Shown one piece after another: positions 56,094-64,000 of a DNA stretch of 64,000 nt. Positions within the stretch are counted from its first letter, which is position 1. Every line of letters begins with the position of its first letter. Source of the stretch: Phenylobacterium sp. NIBR 498073 (GTDB lineage Bacteria; Pseudomonadota; Alphaproteobacteria; Caulobacterales; Caulobacteraceae). The position numbers were made by a program, and so were the translations under genes. The DNA lies in assembly GCF_027286305.1 (NCBI RefSeq), contig NZ_CP114599.1, positions 4,225,990 through 4,289,989 of the forward strand, written 5' to 3'. The notes under the pieces were generated by a model. That model worked only from the letters and a program-made list of their open reading frames with translations. It made no database searches and was not told the origin of the DNA.

Positions 56094-57260
56094 CTAGGCA
56101 ATGGCCTCGGCGTCGCCTGCGGCCAGCTTGCGCCGGGCGCTGGCCCGCAGCTTCTCGCTCTCGCTCTTCAGCTGGCCGCAGGCCGCCAGGATGTCGCGGC
56201 CACGTGGCGTGCGGATCGGCGAGGCGTAGCCGGCCCGGTTGAGGATCGCCGCAAAGCTCTCGATCGCGCCCCAGTCCGAGCAGCCGTAGTTGGTGCCCGG
56301 CCACGGGTTGAACGGGATCAGGTTGATCTTGGCGGGGATGCCCTTGAGCAGCTTGACCAGGGCCTTGGCCTCGGCCGGGCTGTCGTTGACGTCCTTCAGC
56401 ATCACGTACTCGAAGGTCACGCGGCGGGTGTTGGACAGGCCCGGATAGTTGCGGATGCCTTCCATCAGCGTGGCGATGTCGTACTTCTTGTTCAGCGGCA
56501 CCAGCACGTCGCGCAGGTCGTCGTTGGTGGCGTGCAGCGAGATCGCCAGCATCGCCTGGGTCCGCTCGCCCAGCGCCTTCAGTTCCGGCACCACGCCCGA
56601 GGTCGAGACCGTGATCCTGCGGCGCGAAATGGCGATGCCCTCGCCGTCGGCGATGATGTCGATGGCGTCGGCGACGTTGTCGAGATTGTACAGCGGCTCG
56701 CCCATGCCCATGAACACGATGTTCGAGAGCCGGCGGTCCTCCTTGGGCGAGGGCCACTCCGAAAGGTCGTCGCGGGCCACCTGCACCTGGGCGACGATCT
56801 CGGCCGCGGTCAGGTTGCGGACCAGCGCCTGGGTGCCGGTGTGGCAGAAGGTGCAGTTCAGCGTGCAGCCGACCTGGCTGGAGACGCACAGCGCCCCCGA
56901 GCGGCCGACGTCGGGAATGTAGACGGTCTCGACCTCGATGCCCGGCGCCATGCGGATCAGCCACTTGCGGGTGCCGTCCTTGGACACCTGGCGCTCGACC
57001 ACTTCCGGACGCGCCAGGGTGAAAGCCTCGTCCAGCGCCGCGCGGGTCTCCTTGGCGACGTCGGTCATCGCCGAAAAGTCGGTGGCCCCATAGTGGTGGA
57101 TCCAGCGCCACAGCTGGCTGGCGCGCATCTTGGCCTTGTCCGGGCGCACGACCTCGGCGTCGATCAGCGCCTGGGCCAGCGCCTTGCGGGTCAGGCCCGA
57201 AAGGTTCGGTTTGACGGCGGGCGCGACGGGTGCGCGCGAAAGATCAAGGGTGACGCCCAA
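56094..57260 (-). CDS. rlmN: Dual-specificity 23S rRNA/tRNA (adenine-C2) methyltransferase RlmN
   Basis: 388 residues, radical-[14 protein letters not shown] holds the CxxxCxxC cluster site, [12 protein letters not shown] follows, and the methyl-carrying Cys region TNYGCSDWG is near the C-terminus. It methylates C2 of A2503 in 23S rRNA and A37 in some tRNAs. N-terminal helical domain complete. Single gene between two repeat elements. Confidence 0.96.
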   Translation of the reverse strand: MGVTLDLSRAPVAPAVKPNLSGLTRKALAQALIDAEVVRPDKAKMRASQLWRWIHHYGATDFSAMTDVAKETRAALDEAFTLARPEVVERQVSKDGTRKWLIRMAPGIEVETVYIPDVGRSGALCVSSQVGCTLNCTFCHTGTQALVRNLTAAEIVAQVQVARDDLSEWPSPKEDRRLSNIVFMGMGEPLYNLDNVADAIDIIADGEGIAISRRRITVSTSGVVPELKALGERTQAMLAISLHATNDDLRDVLVPLNKKYDIATLMEGIRNYPGLSNTRRVTFEYVMLKDVNDSPAEAKALVKLLKGIPAKINLIPFNPWPGTNYGCSDWGAIESFAAILNRAGYASPIRTPRGRDILAACGQLKSESEKLRASARRKLAAGDAEAIA

Positions 57261-57348
57261 GGGATGCTCACGGTCTGGAAGACCGCGGAATATAGGGCGC
57301 CGCCGCCCTTACGCCAAATGCCCGCCCCTGCGGCCTTTCAGTACGACA

Positions 57349-57482
57349 TGTCATCCTGGTTTCGGCGCAGCCGAAGACCGGACCCATGAACACCAGATGG
57401 ATCAGGAACGGGCGAGGTCGCGCTACATCTTCAAGGCGCGGCGCAAATGGGTCCCGGTCTTGCTTGGCAAACCGGGATGACA
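57349..57482 (+). repeat. TGTCATCCCGG palindromic element (copy 4)
   Basis: 134 bp: TGTCATCCTGGTTTCGG start, core CATGAACACCAGATGGATCAG, and end AAACCGGGATGACA. It lies between rlmN and ubiB, both on the minus strand. Confidence 0.92.
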
Positions 57483-57502
57483 CCGGGAGGCAGAGCGCCG
57501 CC

Positions 57503-59011
57503 CTAAAGCAGCCACACCCCCAGCATGAACGCCGCTCCGGCCGCCGCCGCGCCGATCGCGAACCAGGCCATGCGCGAGGGGCGCTCCTCGACCACCGCCA
57601 CCGCCGCGGCGGCCGGCGGCGGGTTCTCGATCAGCCGGTGCAGCGCCCGCAGCGCCTCGATGCCCTCGTCGACGAAGCGTTTGACCCGCGCCTGCGGGCC
57701 GAGCTCGCGCAGCATCCAGCGGCGCACCACCGGGTCGGCCGCCTTCCAGATGTCATGGTCGGGGTCGAGCCGGCGGGCCACGCCCTCGACCGTCATCATG
57801 GTCTTCTGCAGCAGCACCAGCTGCGGCTGCAGGCGCATGTCGAACAGGGCGGTGATCTCGAACAGCTGGGTCAGCACCCGGCCCATCGAGACGTCGCTGG
57901 CGGTGCGCCCGAACAGCGGCTCGCCGACCGCGCGCAGGGCCTGGGCGAAGGCGTGGACCGAATGGGTCCGCGGCACATAGCCGGCCTCGAAATGGGTCCG
58001 GGCGATCTGCTCGTAGTCGCGCTGCAGGAAACCCCAGAGGATCTCGGCCAGGTAGCGCCGCTCGGCCGGGGCCAGCCGCCCGACGATGCCGAAGTCCACA
58101 GCCATGATCTCCGCCGGGGCGGCGACGAACAGGTTGCCCTCGTGCAGGTCGGCGTGGAACACCCCGTGGTCCAGCGCCTGGGACAGGAACGCGCGCAGCA
58201 GCTTGTCGGCCAGGGCCGGGCGGTCGAGGCCTTCCAGCTCCAGGCTCGCCGGGTCCGACAGCGGCGCGCCCTTGGCCCATTCCTGGGTCAGCACGGTCTT
58301 GCCGACCCCGTCCCAGACCACCTTCGGCGCGGCCATGTAGCCGTCCTTGGCCATCACCTCGCCCAGCTCGTCGCCGCCGGCCGCTTCCAGCCGCAGGTCG
58401 AGCTCCAGCTCGGTGGCGCGGATCACGGTGCTGGCCAGGGCCCGCGGCTCCAGCCGGCGGGCGTCGGGCGACAGCTTCTCCATCAGCCGCGCCGCCAGCG
58501 CCAGCACCTCGGCGTCCTGGGCCACGCGATGGGCGATGCCCGGCCGCAGCACCTTGACCGCCACGCGCCGGCCGTCCAGCAGGGTCGCGTCATGCGCCTG
58601 GGCCAGCGAGGCGGCGGCCACCGGCTCGCCGAAGCTGGAATAAAGGCTGTCGATCGGGCGGCCGAGGCACGCCTCGACCTCGCGCCTGGCGACGTCCGTC
58701 GGGAACGGGTCGAGCTTGTCCTTCAGCCGCGACAGGTCGTCGGCGAACTCGGCCCCGAAGATGTCGGCGCGGGTCGAGAGCAGCTGGCCGAGCTTGATCG
58801 CCACCGGCCCCAGGCCCTCCAGCGAGCGGGCCAGGCGCTCGCCCGGACGCCCCTCGCGCGCCTGGCGCCCGGCCAGGCCCCGGATCGACCGCGACAGGGT
58901 CGCGATCCGCGGCGGATAGAGCCCGTCAAGCTCGCGCGGCAGCAGGGCGTCGTTGCGCGCCAGCGACCAGCCCGCCGCCGCCAGCCGCCCGAAGGCCGCG
59001 AGACTTCCCAT
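57503..59011 (-). CDS. ubiB: Ubiquinone biosynthesis ABC1/ADCK-type kinase-like protein UbiB
   Basis: 502 residues. The KxGQ motif (IKLGQLLSTRAD), the Ala-rich loop AAASLAQAHDATLLDGRRVAVKVLRPG, a kinase-like HADLHEGNLF and VDFGIVGRL, and a C-terminal membrane anchor. It supports ubiquinone synthesis in the membrane. It begins 3 bp after the ubiE stop codon, so ubiE-ubiB form an operon. Confidence 0.95.
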   Translation of the reverse strand: MGSLAAFGRLAAAGWSLARNDALLPRELDGLYPPRIATLSRSIRGLAGRQAREGRPGERLARSLEGLGPVAIKLGQLLSTRADIFGAEFADDLSRLKDKLDPFPTDVARREVEACLGRPIDSLYSSFGEPVAAASLAQAHDATLLDGRRVAVKVLRPGIAHRVAQDAEVLALAARLMEKLSPDARRLEPRALASTVIRATELELDLRLEAAGGDELGEVMAKDGYMAAPKVVWDGVGKTVLTQEWAKGAPLSDPASLELEGLDRPALADKLLRAFLSQALDHGVFHADLHEGNLFVAAPAEIMAVDFGIVGRLAPAERRYLAEILWGFLQRDYEQIARTHFEAGYVPRTHSVHAFAQALRAVGEPLFGRTASDVSMGRVLTQLFEITALFDMRLQPQLVLLQKTMMTVEGVARRLDPDHDIWKAADPVVRRWMLRELGPQARVKRFVDEGIEALRALHRLIENPPPAAAAVAVVEERPSRMAWFAIGAAAAGAAFMLGVWLL

Positions 59012-59014
59012 GAA

Positions 59015-59773
59015 CTAGAACGCCCAGCCGTGATGCAGGGCCGCGACGCCGCCGGTGAAGTTGGTGTAGCCCGCGCGGCTGAACCCGGCCTTCTCGATCA
59101 TCGAGACGAAGGTCCGCTGGTCGGGGAACCGGCGGATGCTCTCGACCAGGTACTGGTAGCTGTCGCGATCCTTGGTCACCAGCTTGCCGATTTCCGGGAT
59201 CACCTTGAACGAATAGGCGTCGTAGGCCTTTCGCAGCATCTCGGTGGCCGGCTGCGAGAACTCCAGGCACAGGAACCGCCCGCCCGGCTTCAGCACCCGG
59301 CGCGCCTCGACCAGCGCGGCCTGCACGTCGGTGACGTTGCGGATGCCGAACGAGATCACATAGGCGTCGGCGCAGGCGTCGGGCAGCGGCAGCCGCTGGG
59401 CGTCGCCGACGTTCCAGGTGATCTCCGGCTCGCCGCCCTTGGTGCGGCCGGCGGCGATCATCTCGGCGTTGTAGTCCATGATCATGATCTGCGCGTCGGG
59501 GCCGCCGCGGCGCAGCTGGGCGGCGCGGGCCAGCTTGGCGAACCGCCGGGCCATGTCGCCGGTGCCGCCGGCGCAGTCGATGATCACCTCGCCCGGCTGC
59601 GGGTTCAGCCGCGCGGCCGTGGCGTCCTTCCAGAGCCGGTGCACGCCGGCGCTCATCAGGTCGTTCATCAGGTCGTAGCGGCTGGCGACGCTGTCGAAGA
59701 CGCCGCGCACGAGGCCGGCCTTCTCGGAGGCGTCGACGTCGCGGAAGCCGAAGGTGGCGGAGGGTCCGGTCAT
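59015..59773 (-). CDS. ubiE: Demethylmenaquinol/2-polyprenyl-benzoquinol C-methyltransferase UbiE
   Basis: 252 residues. [25 protein letters not shown] opening, [15 protein letters not shown]doMet motif, and the SFGIRNVTD motif of UbiE. C-methylates quinone precursors. Start at 59773 ([10 protein letters not shown]); an alternative ATG lies eight codons upstream. First gene of ubiE-ubiB. Confidence 0.95.
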   Translation of the reverse strand: MTGPSATFGFRDVDASEKAGLVRGVFDSVASRYDLMNDLMSAGVHRLWKDATAARLNPQPGEVIIDCAGGTGDMARRFAKLARAAQLRRGGPDAQIMIMDYNAEMIAAGRTKGGEPEITWNVGDAQRLPLPDACADAYVISFGIRNVTDVQAALVEARRVLKPGGRFLCLEFSQPATEMLRKAYDAYSFKVIPEIGKLVTKDRDSYQYLVESIRRFPDQRTFVSMIEKAGFSRAGYTNFTGGVAALHHGWAF

Positions 59774-59903
59774 GAGGACGGGTCTTAGCTCGGCCACGCC
59801 AACCGCGCCAGTCGCGGGGCGCTCCTCCAGAGAAATGACGACACGCCGGGGCGCTCCATCGCCCCCTTGGAGGATAGGGACAAGAAGGGGCGATCCTCTC
59901 AGC

Positions 59904-60037
59904 TGTCATCCCGGTTTCGGCGCAGCCGAAGACCGGGACCCATGAACACCGGATGGATCAGGATGCAGCTCAGCGGAGCCTCGTTCGCCAGCATGGCGCG
60001 AAGGGGTCCCGGTCTTGCTTCGCAAACCGGGATGACA
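59904..60037 (+). repeat. TGTCATCCCGG palindromic element (copy 5)
   Basis: 134 bp, the cleanest copy: TGTCATCCCGGTTTCGGCG at the left, core CATGAACACCGGATGGATCAG, and CGCAAACCGGGATGACA at the right. It fills most of the 324-bp gap between the divergent ubiE and mutM genes; nothing else is recognisable there. Confidence 0.93.
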
Positions 60038-60097
60038 CTTTGGGACGCCGCCGCGGCAAAGGTTGTCCCGCCCGCCCCGAAATGCCACTTCAAGGTC

Positions 60098-60961
60098 ATG
60101 CCTGAATTACCCGAGGTCGAAACCGTCCGGCGCGGCCTGCAGCCGGTGCTCGAGGGCCGCCGCCTGTCGCGGGTCGAGGCGCGCCGCCCCGACCTGCGCT
60201 TTCCGTTTCCCGACGGCTTCGTCCAGCGCCTGACCGGCGCCACCATCCAGCGGCTGGAGCGGCGGGCGAAATACCTGATGGCGGTGCTGGACCGCGGCGA
60301 GACCCTGGTCATGCACTTAGGGATGAGCGGCCGCTTCGAGATCGCCCAGCCCGAGGGCTACCAGCGGCCCGGCGAGTTCCACTACGCCCCCGACCCCGAT
60401 CCCAAGCACGCCCACGTGGTGTTCGAGGCCGACGACGGCGGGCGCGTCACCTATTACGACCCGCGCCGCTTCGGCTACATGGACCTGATCGAGACCGCGG
60501 CCATGGATCAGCACCCCTGGTTCGCCGGCCTGGGTCCCGAGCCGCTGTCGGACGCCTTCGACGCCCAGCGCCTGATCACCGCCTTCGCCGGCCGCAAGCA
60601 GGGCCCCAAGACCCTGCTGCTCGACCAGCGCGTCGTCGCGGGCCTGGGCAACATCTATGTCTGCGAGGCGCTGAACCGCGCGAAGATCTCGCCGCTGAAG
60701 CCCGCCGGGTCGATCAAGCCGGCCAAGCTCGGCCCGCTGGTCGGGATCATCCGCGAGGTGCTGGAGGAGGCCATCGAGGCCGGCGGCTCGACGCTCAAGG
60801 ACTACGCCGCCGCCGCCGGCGCGCTCGGCTACTTCCAGCACCGCTTCCGCGCCTACGACCGCGAGGGCGAGCCCTGCGCCAATCCCGGCTGCAAGGGCAC
60901 CATCGCCCGCGAGGTCCAGGCCGGCCGCTCCACCTTCTATTGCCGCACCTGCCAGAAATGA
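60098..60961 (+). CDS. mutM: Formamidopyrimidine-DNA glycosylase
   Basis: 287 residues. PELPEVETVRRGL with catalytic Pro2/Glu3, ERRAKYLM with Lys, QGPKTLLLDQRVVAGLGNIYVCEAL (H2TH), and a C-terminal zinc finger CANPGC...YCRTC. It removes oxidised purines such as 8-oxoguanine. The frame is open further upstream through the repeat, but MPELPEV fixes the start at 60098. Confidence 0.97.
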   Translation: MPELPEVETVRRGLQPVLEGRRLSRVEARRPDLRFPFPDGFVQRLTGATIQRLERRAKYLMAVLDRGETLVMHLGMSGRFEIAQPEGYQRPGEFHYAPDPDPKHAHVVFEADDGGRVTYYDPRRFGYMDLIETAAMDQHPWFAGLGPEPLSDAFDAQRLITAFAGRKQGPKTLLLDQRVVAGLGNIYVCEALNRAKISPLKPAGSIKPAKLGPLVGIIREVLEEAIEAGGSTLKDYAAAAGALGYFQHRFRAYDREGEPCANPGCKGTIAREVQAGRSTFYCRTCQK

Positions 60962-61842
60962 GCCCGCCCATGACCCGACGTCTGCTCGGCGCCCTCGCCG
61001 GCCTGCTGCTCGCCGGCTGCGGCGCGGTGGAGGCGCAGGCCCGCCCGCCGGTCTGGACGGTGCGCGACGCCGACTCCGAGCTGGTGATCTTCGGCTCGGT
61101 CCACGTCCTGCCGCCGGGCCTCGACTGGCGGCCGGCCGAACTGGACGCGGCGCTGGCCAAGGCCGACGACCTCTGGTTCGAACTGCCCATCGACCCGGCG
61201 TCGGAGGCCAAGGTCGGCCAGCTCGCCGCCGCCCACGGCCTGCTGCCGCAGGGCCAGTCGCTGTCGGCCCTGCTCTCGCCCGAGGGTCGCGAGCGGCTGA
61301 CGACCGCGACCGCCGATCTCGGCGTCTCCATGGCCGTGCTCGACCGGCTCGAGCCCTGGTTCGCCGAGGTGGTGCTGGCCGGCGCCCAGTTCCAGAAGGC
61401 CGGGGCCGACGCCAGTTCCGGCGTCGAGAAGATGATCTCCGGCTCGGCCCCCGCCTCGGCCCGGCGCCGCGCCTTCGAAAGCCCGGAAGAGCAGATCGCC
61501 ATCTTCGACGCCGCGCCGCTGGCCCAGCAGGTCGCCTCGCTGGAACAGAGCCTGATCGAGCTGAACGAAAACCCGCGGGCCTATGACGAGCTGATCGCCC
61601 ACTGGATGGCGGGCGACCTGCGCGCCCTGGACGAGGACGTGCTCGGCCCGCTGCGCACGGCCGCGCCGGGCCTCTACGCCCGCCTGGTCACCGAGCGCAA
61701 CGAGCGCTGGCTCACGACGCTCAAGGCCCGGCTTGACGGCTCGGGCCGCACGGTGGTCGTGGTCGGGGTCGGCCACCTGGTCGGCCAGGACGGCCTGCCC
61801 GCCCGGCTGCGCGCCCTTGGCTACAGCGTCGAAGGGCCTTAA
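60958..61842 (+). CDS. TraB/GumN family protein
   Basis: 294 residues. A lipobox-type signal ([13 protein letters not shown]) and the GumN/TraB pattern: [31 protein letters not shown], and [26 protein letters not shown]. The conserved GxxH and GVGHL motifs suggest a protease- or hydrolase-like fold. Start at 60958 (ATGA overlap with mutM) or at 60970. Confidence 0.88.
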   Translation: MSPPMTRRLLGALAGLLLAGCGAVEAQARPPVWTVRDADSELVIFGSVHVLPPGLDWRPAELDAALAKADDLWFELPIDPASEAKVGQLAAAHGLLPQGQSLSALLSPEGRERLTTATADLGVSMAVLDRLEPWFAEVVLAGAQFQKAGADASSGVEKMISGSAPASARRRAFESPEEQIAIFDAAPLAQQVASLEQSLIELNENPRAYDELIAHWMAGDLRALDEDVLGPLRTAAPGLYARLVTERNERWLTTLKARLDGSGRTVVVVGVGHLVGQDGLPARLRALGYSVEGP

Positions 61843-61876
61843 GCCCGGCGGACCGACATCGCCAGCGAGGGCTGCC

Positions 61877-62653
61877 ATGAGCTACGAGACCCTGATCGTC
61901 GAGCAAACCGAAGGCGTGACCCTGATCCGCCTCAACCGGCCCGAGGCGCTCAACGCCCTGAACAGCCAATTGCTCGGCGAGCTCTGCGCCGCCCTCGACG
62001 CCGCCGAGGCCGACGAGGCCGTGCGCTGCGTGGTGCTCACCGGCTCGGACCGCGCCTTCGCCGCCGGCGCCGACATCAAGGAGATGTCGACCAAGACCTA
62101 CGCCGAGATGTTCAAGCAGGACTTCTTCGGCGCCAGCGCCCGCCGCATCGAGCAGTTCCGCAAGCCGATCGTCGCCGCGGTCGCCGGCTACGCCCTCGGC
62201 GGCGGCTGCGAGCTGGCCATGCTCTGCGACTTCATCATCGCCGCCGAGAGCGCCAAGTTCGGCCAGCCCGAGATCAACCTCGGCGTCGCGCCCGGCATCG
62301 GCGGCACCCAGCGCCTGACCCGCTTCGTCGGCAAGTCCAAGGCCATGGAGATGATCCTCACCGGCCGGATGATGGACGCCGCCGAGGCCGAGCGTTCGGG
62401 CCTGGTCTCCCGCGTCGTGCCGTCCGATCAGCTGATCGGCGAGGCCATGGCCGCGGCGACCAAGATCGCCGGACAGTCGCCGCTGGCGGTGATGATGAAC
62501 AAGGAGCTGGTCGAGACCGCCTACGAGACCACGCTATCCACCGGCGTCGCCGTCGAGCGCCGCCTGTTCCACTCGCTGTTCGCCTTCGACGACCAGAAGG
62601 AGGGCATGGCCGCCTTCGTCGAGAAGCGTAAGCCCGACTTCAAGGGCTCCTGA
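61877..62653 (+). CDS. Enoyl-CoA hydratase
   Basis: 258 residues of crotonase fold. [18 protein letters not shown], oxyanion-hole AAGADIKEM, catalytic Glu in [13 protein letters not shown] and second Glu in [20 protein letters not shown]. Hydrates trans-2-enoyl-CoA in beta-oxidation. The second Glu favours true hydratase over isomerase. Follows the TraB gene by 34 bp. Confidence 0.95.
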   Translation: MSYETLIVEQTEGVTLIRLNRPEALNALNSQLLGELCAALDAAEADEAVRCVVLTGSDRAFAAGADIKEMSTKTYAEMFKQDFFGASARRIEQFRKPIVAAVAGYALGGGCELAMLCDFIIAAESAKFGQPEINLGVAPGIGGTQRLTRFVGKSKAMEMILTGRMMDAAEAERSGLVSRVVPSDQLIGEAMAAATKIAGQSPLAVMMNKELVETAYETTLSTGVAVERRLFHSLFAFDDQKEGMAAFVEKRKPDFKGS

Positions 62654-62655
62654 CC

Positions 62656-63237
62656 TTGCGCCTCATCGCGTTCGGCGACTCCATGGTCGCCGGCGCCGGC
62701 GATCCCGACCACCTCGGCTGGATCGGCCGGGCCCTGCTCGGCCGCCGATCGATCACCCTCTACAATCTCGGCGTCCGCCGCGAGACCTCGGCCGACATCG
62801 CCGCCCGCTGGCGGGCCGAGGCGACGCCGCGCTTCACCGACGAGGAGCCGATGCGGATCGTCTTCTCGTTCGGGGCCAACGACTGCTATCCGGTCGACGG
62901 CAAGCCGCGCGTCGCCCAGGCCGACAGCCTCAAGAACGCCCAGGCGATACTGACCGGGGCCGACGCCCACTGCCCGGTGCTGCTGGTCGGCCCGCCGCCG
63001 ATGGCCGATCCCGGCGTCTCGGCGCGGCTCGAGGTGCTCAACGAGAACCTCAAGGTCCTGGCCGCCAGGCTGAAGGTCCCGTTTATCGACGTCTTCCAGC
63101 CGCTGGAGGCCGACGGCCTGTGGCGCGAGGAGGCGATCGCCTGGGACGGCGCCCACCCCGGCGCGGGCGGTTATCAGCGCATGGCCGACCTGATCTCGGC
63201 CCATCCCGCCTGGCGCGCGTTCACCCTTGTGGATTAA
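62656..63237 (+). CDS. SGNH/GDSL-type hydrolase
   Basis: 193 residues from a TTG start just 2 bp after the enoyl-CoA hydratase stop. GDSMVAGAG (nucleophile Ser), FGANDCY and WDGAHPGAGGYQRMADL (DxxH) define the SGNH hydrolase family. It lacks a signal peptide, so it acts in the cytoplasm on an unknown ester. Co-transcribed with the hydratase. Confidence 0.88.
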   Translation: MRLIAFGDSMVAGAGDPDHLGWIGRALLGRRSITLYNLGVRRETSADIAARWRAEATPRFTDEEPMRIVFSFGANDCYPVDGKPRVAQADSLKNAQAILTGADAHCPVLLVGPPPMADPGVSARLEVLNENLKVLAARLKVPFIDVFQPLEADGLWREEAIAWDGAHPGAGGYQRMADLISAHPAWRAFTLVD

Positions 63238-63344
63238 ACCCGTCGGAGTCGCATTGACCCGCGCGGCGCTGTCCCGTATATCCGCGCCTCCAATTTGCCC
63301 GCCCGGGTTTTGGCTCGGGCGCGATCCGTATTGAGAGCTGACAC

Positions 63345-63614
63345 ATGGCCAACACGCCCGGCGCCAAGAAGGCGGTCCGTAAGATCGCCCGCCGTACCGA
63401 AGTCAACAAGGCTCGCCGCTCGCGCGTGCGCACCTACCTGCGCAAGTTCGAAGAGGCCGTCGCCTCGGGCGACGCCGGCGCCGCCAAGACCGCGTTCGTC
63501 GAAGCTCAATCCGAGCTGATGCGCGCCGTCACCAAGGGCGTCGTTCACAAGAACACCGGGTCGCGGAAAGTGTCGCGCCTGGCCGCCCAGCTGAAGAAGA
63601 TGGCCGCGGCCTGA
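63345..63614 (+). CDS. rpsT: 30S ribosomal protein S20
   Basis: 89 residues, very basic, [32 protein letters not shown]; the helices and the tail [13 protein letters not shown] are typical S20. Binds 16S rRNA in the small subunit. In Caulobacteraceae rpsT lies just upstream of dnaA, which fits the region that follows. Confidence 0.97.
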   Translation: MANTPGAKKAVRKIARRTEVNKARRSRVRTYLRKFEEAVASGDAGAAKTAFVEAQSELMRAVTKGVVHKNTGSRKVSRLAAQLKKMAAA

Positions 63615-63677
63615 GGTTGAAGGGTCAAGCTTGAAGCTTGGCCGCAACCTCCCTTGAAAATACGGAAATTTGAGACA

Positions 63678-63713
63678 CCCGCGGGTTGCAGGACCCGCGG
63701 GCGTTTTATTTTG
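63678..63713 (+). terminator. Intrinsic terminator after rpsT
   Basis: Perfect 9-bp stem CCCGCGGGT / ACCCGCGGG (63678-63686, 63693-63701) with a 6-nt loop, followed by CGTTTTATTTT. Confidence 0.9.
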
Positions 63714-64000
63714 CGGCGCACCACAACTGCACGCATCTGCGGCGATACTTCTCAGCTAACGGAACGTTGAAATCCGGATTCCCTTGCCGAGCGAGGGGTG
63801 GATTTGAGTCAACGAAAATATCCGTCGACGCGGCGAAGAATCACCGTTGACCCCCTAGTCGCCCCGACTAGGGTGACAAACCTCAAGACGTCCTTCCATC
63901 TGATCTCGGATGAAAAAAGGCGGCGGCGGGGGCATTGCGCTCGCCGGGTAAGGCTTTGTGTTCGTTGAACAAAGTTGTTCCGCTGCGGGGGCGCTGACGG
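63714..64000 (+). promoter_or_regulatory. Probable dnaA upstream region with GANTC sites and a hairpin
   Basis: About 290 bp without a long ORF. GANTC (CcrM) sites are at 63777-63781 (GATTC), 63806-63810 (GAGTC) and 63838-63842 (GAATC). A perfect inverted repeat CCCTAGTCG / CGACTAGGG with a 3-nt loop is at 63853-63873. A 13-codon frame (ATG at 63910, stop before 63952) encodes MKKGGGGGIALAG. The next gene, expected to be dnaA, starts beyond the window. Confidence 0.55.

Noticed and set aside
57349..57482. Copy 4 of the palindromic element as a coding end of rlmN or ubiB
   Set aside because: Open frames through it arise from the repeat itself and match those at the other copies, not protein conservation.

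Overview
The window is GC-rich (about 70% by eye), densely packed chromosomal DNA from an alphaproteobacterium, most likely a Caulobacteraceae member (Caulobacter/Phenylobacterium type). Supporting signs are a class I lysyl-tRNA synthetase, DUF2794 and DUF2237 genes, a split ccmAB/ccmCDG heme-export locus, GANTC (CcrM-type) sites in the leader after rpsT, and a TonB-receptor/phytase pair. The genus is an inference. I see no prophage, insertion sequence, CRISPR array, rRNA or tRNA gene.

Layout. 1-5.8 kb: central carbon metabolism on the minus strand (start of sucA, sucD, sucC, and mdh further upstream) with a LytTR regulator, a GNAT acetyltransferase and an LprI-like protein between sucC and mdh. 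5.9-11.3 kb: small metabolic and hypothetical genes (HIT, CitE-like lyase, DUF2237, ThpR, Bax-inhibitor-1 protein, DUF2794, DUF1223). 11.4-14.1 kb: aconitase acnA. 14.3-18.7 kb: cytochrome c maturation genes ccmA-ccmB and ccmC-ccmD-ccmG, split by an NTF2-like, a Spy-like and an ASCH/winged-helix gene. 18.8-24.2 kb: a small Pro/Gln-rich ORF behind a strong hairpin, a MarR regulator with a histone-H1-like tail, ispZ, ftsY, a TRIC channel, mtaB and dapF. 24.2-30 kb: a prolyl oligopeptidase, then a TonB-dependent receptor divergent from a beta-propeller phytase lipoprotein. 30-33.3 kb: metal and oxidative stress (a YqjI-like PadR with a DUF2218 gene; oxyR divergent from ahpC-ahpD). 33.4-41 kb: Nudix, MocR-type regulator, FMN-binding protein, SRPBCC, murI, TetR unit, M3 peptidase.

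41-45.8 kb: two tandem lipoproteins, a C5-cytosine DNA methyltransferase, cysK, an FAD monooxygenase and a Vsr mismatch endonuclease, the last three as one tightly coupled unit. 45.8-51.2 kb: OsmC, acyl-CoA dehydrogenase and MerR regulator, then a large zinc metalloprotease. 51.4-57.3 kb: lysS, orphan phnD, a membrane protein, an anchored trypsin-like protease with DUF350, and rlmN. 57.5-63.6 kb: ubiB, ubiE, mutM, a TraB/GumN protein, enoyl-CoA hydratase, SGNH hydrolase and rpsT. The window ends in what is probably the dnaA leader, with three GANTC sites and a perfect hairpin.

A family of roughly 120-143 bp nested palindromic intergenic elements occurs five times (one truncated), mostly between convergent genes. 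Two other palindromic elements occur once each. The parts I find most worth following are the methyltransferase/cysK/FAD/Vsr arrangement, the operator-like palindromes at the tetR and M3-peptidase genes, the PadR-DUF2218 unit and the hairpin-controlled small ORF near 18.8 kb. None is proven to be a new system.
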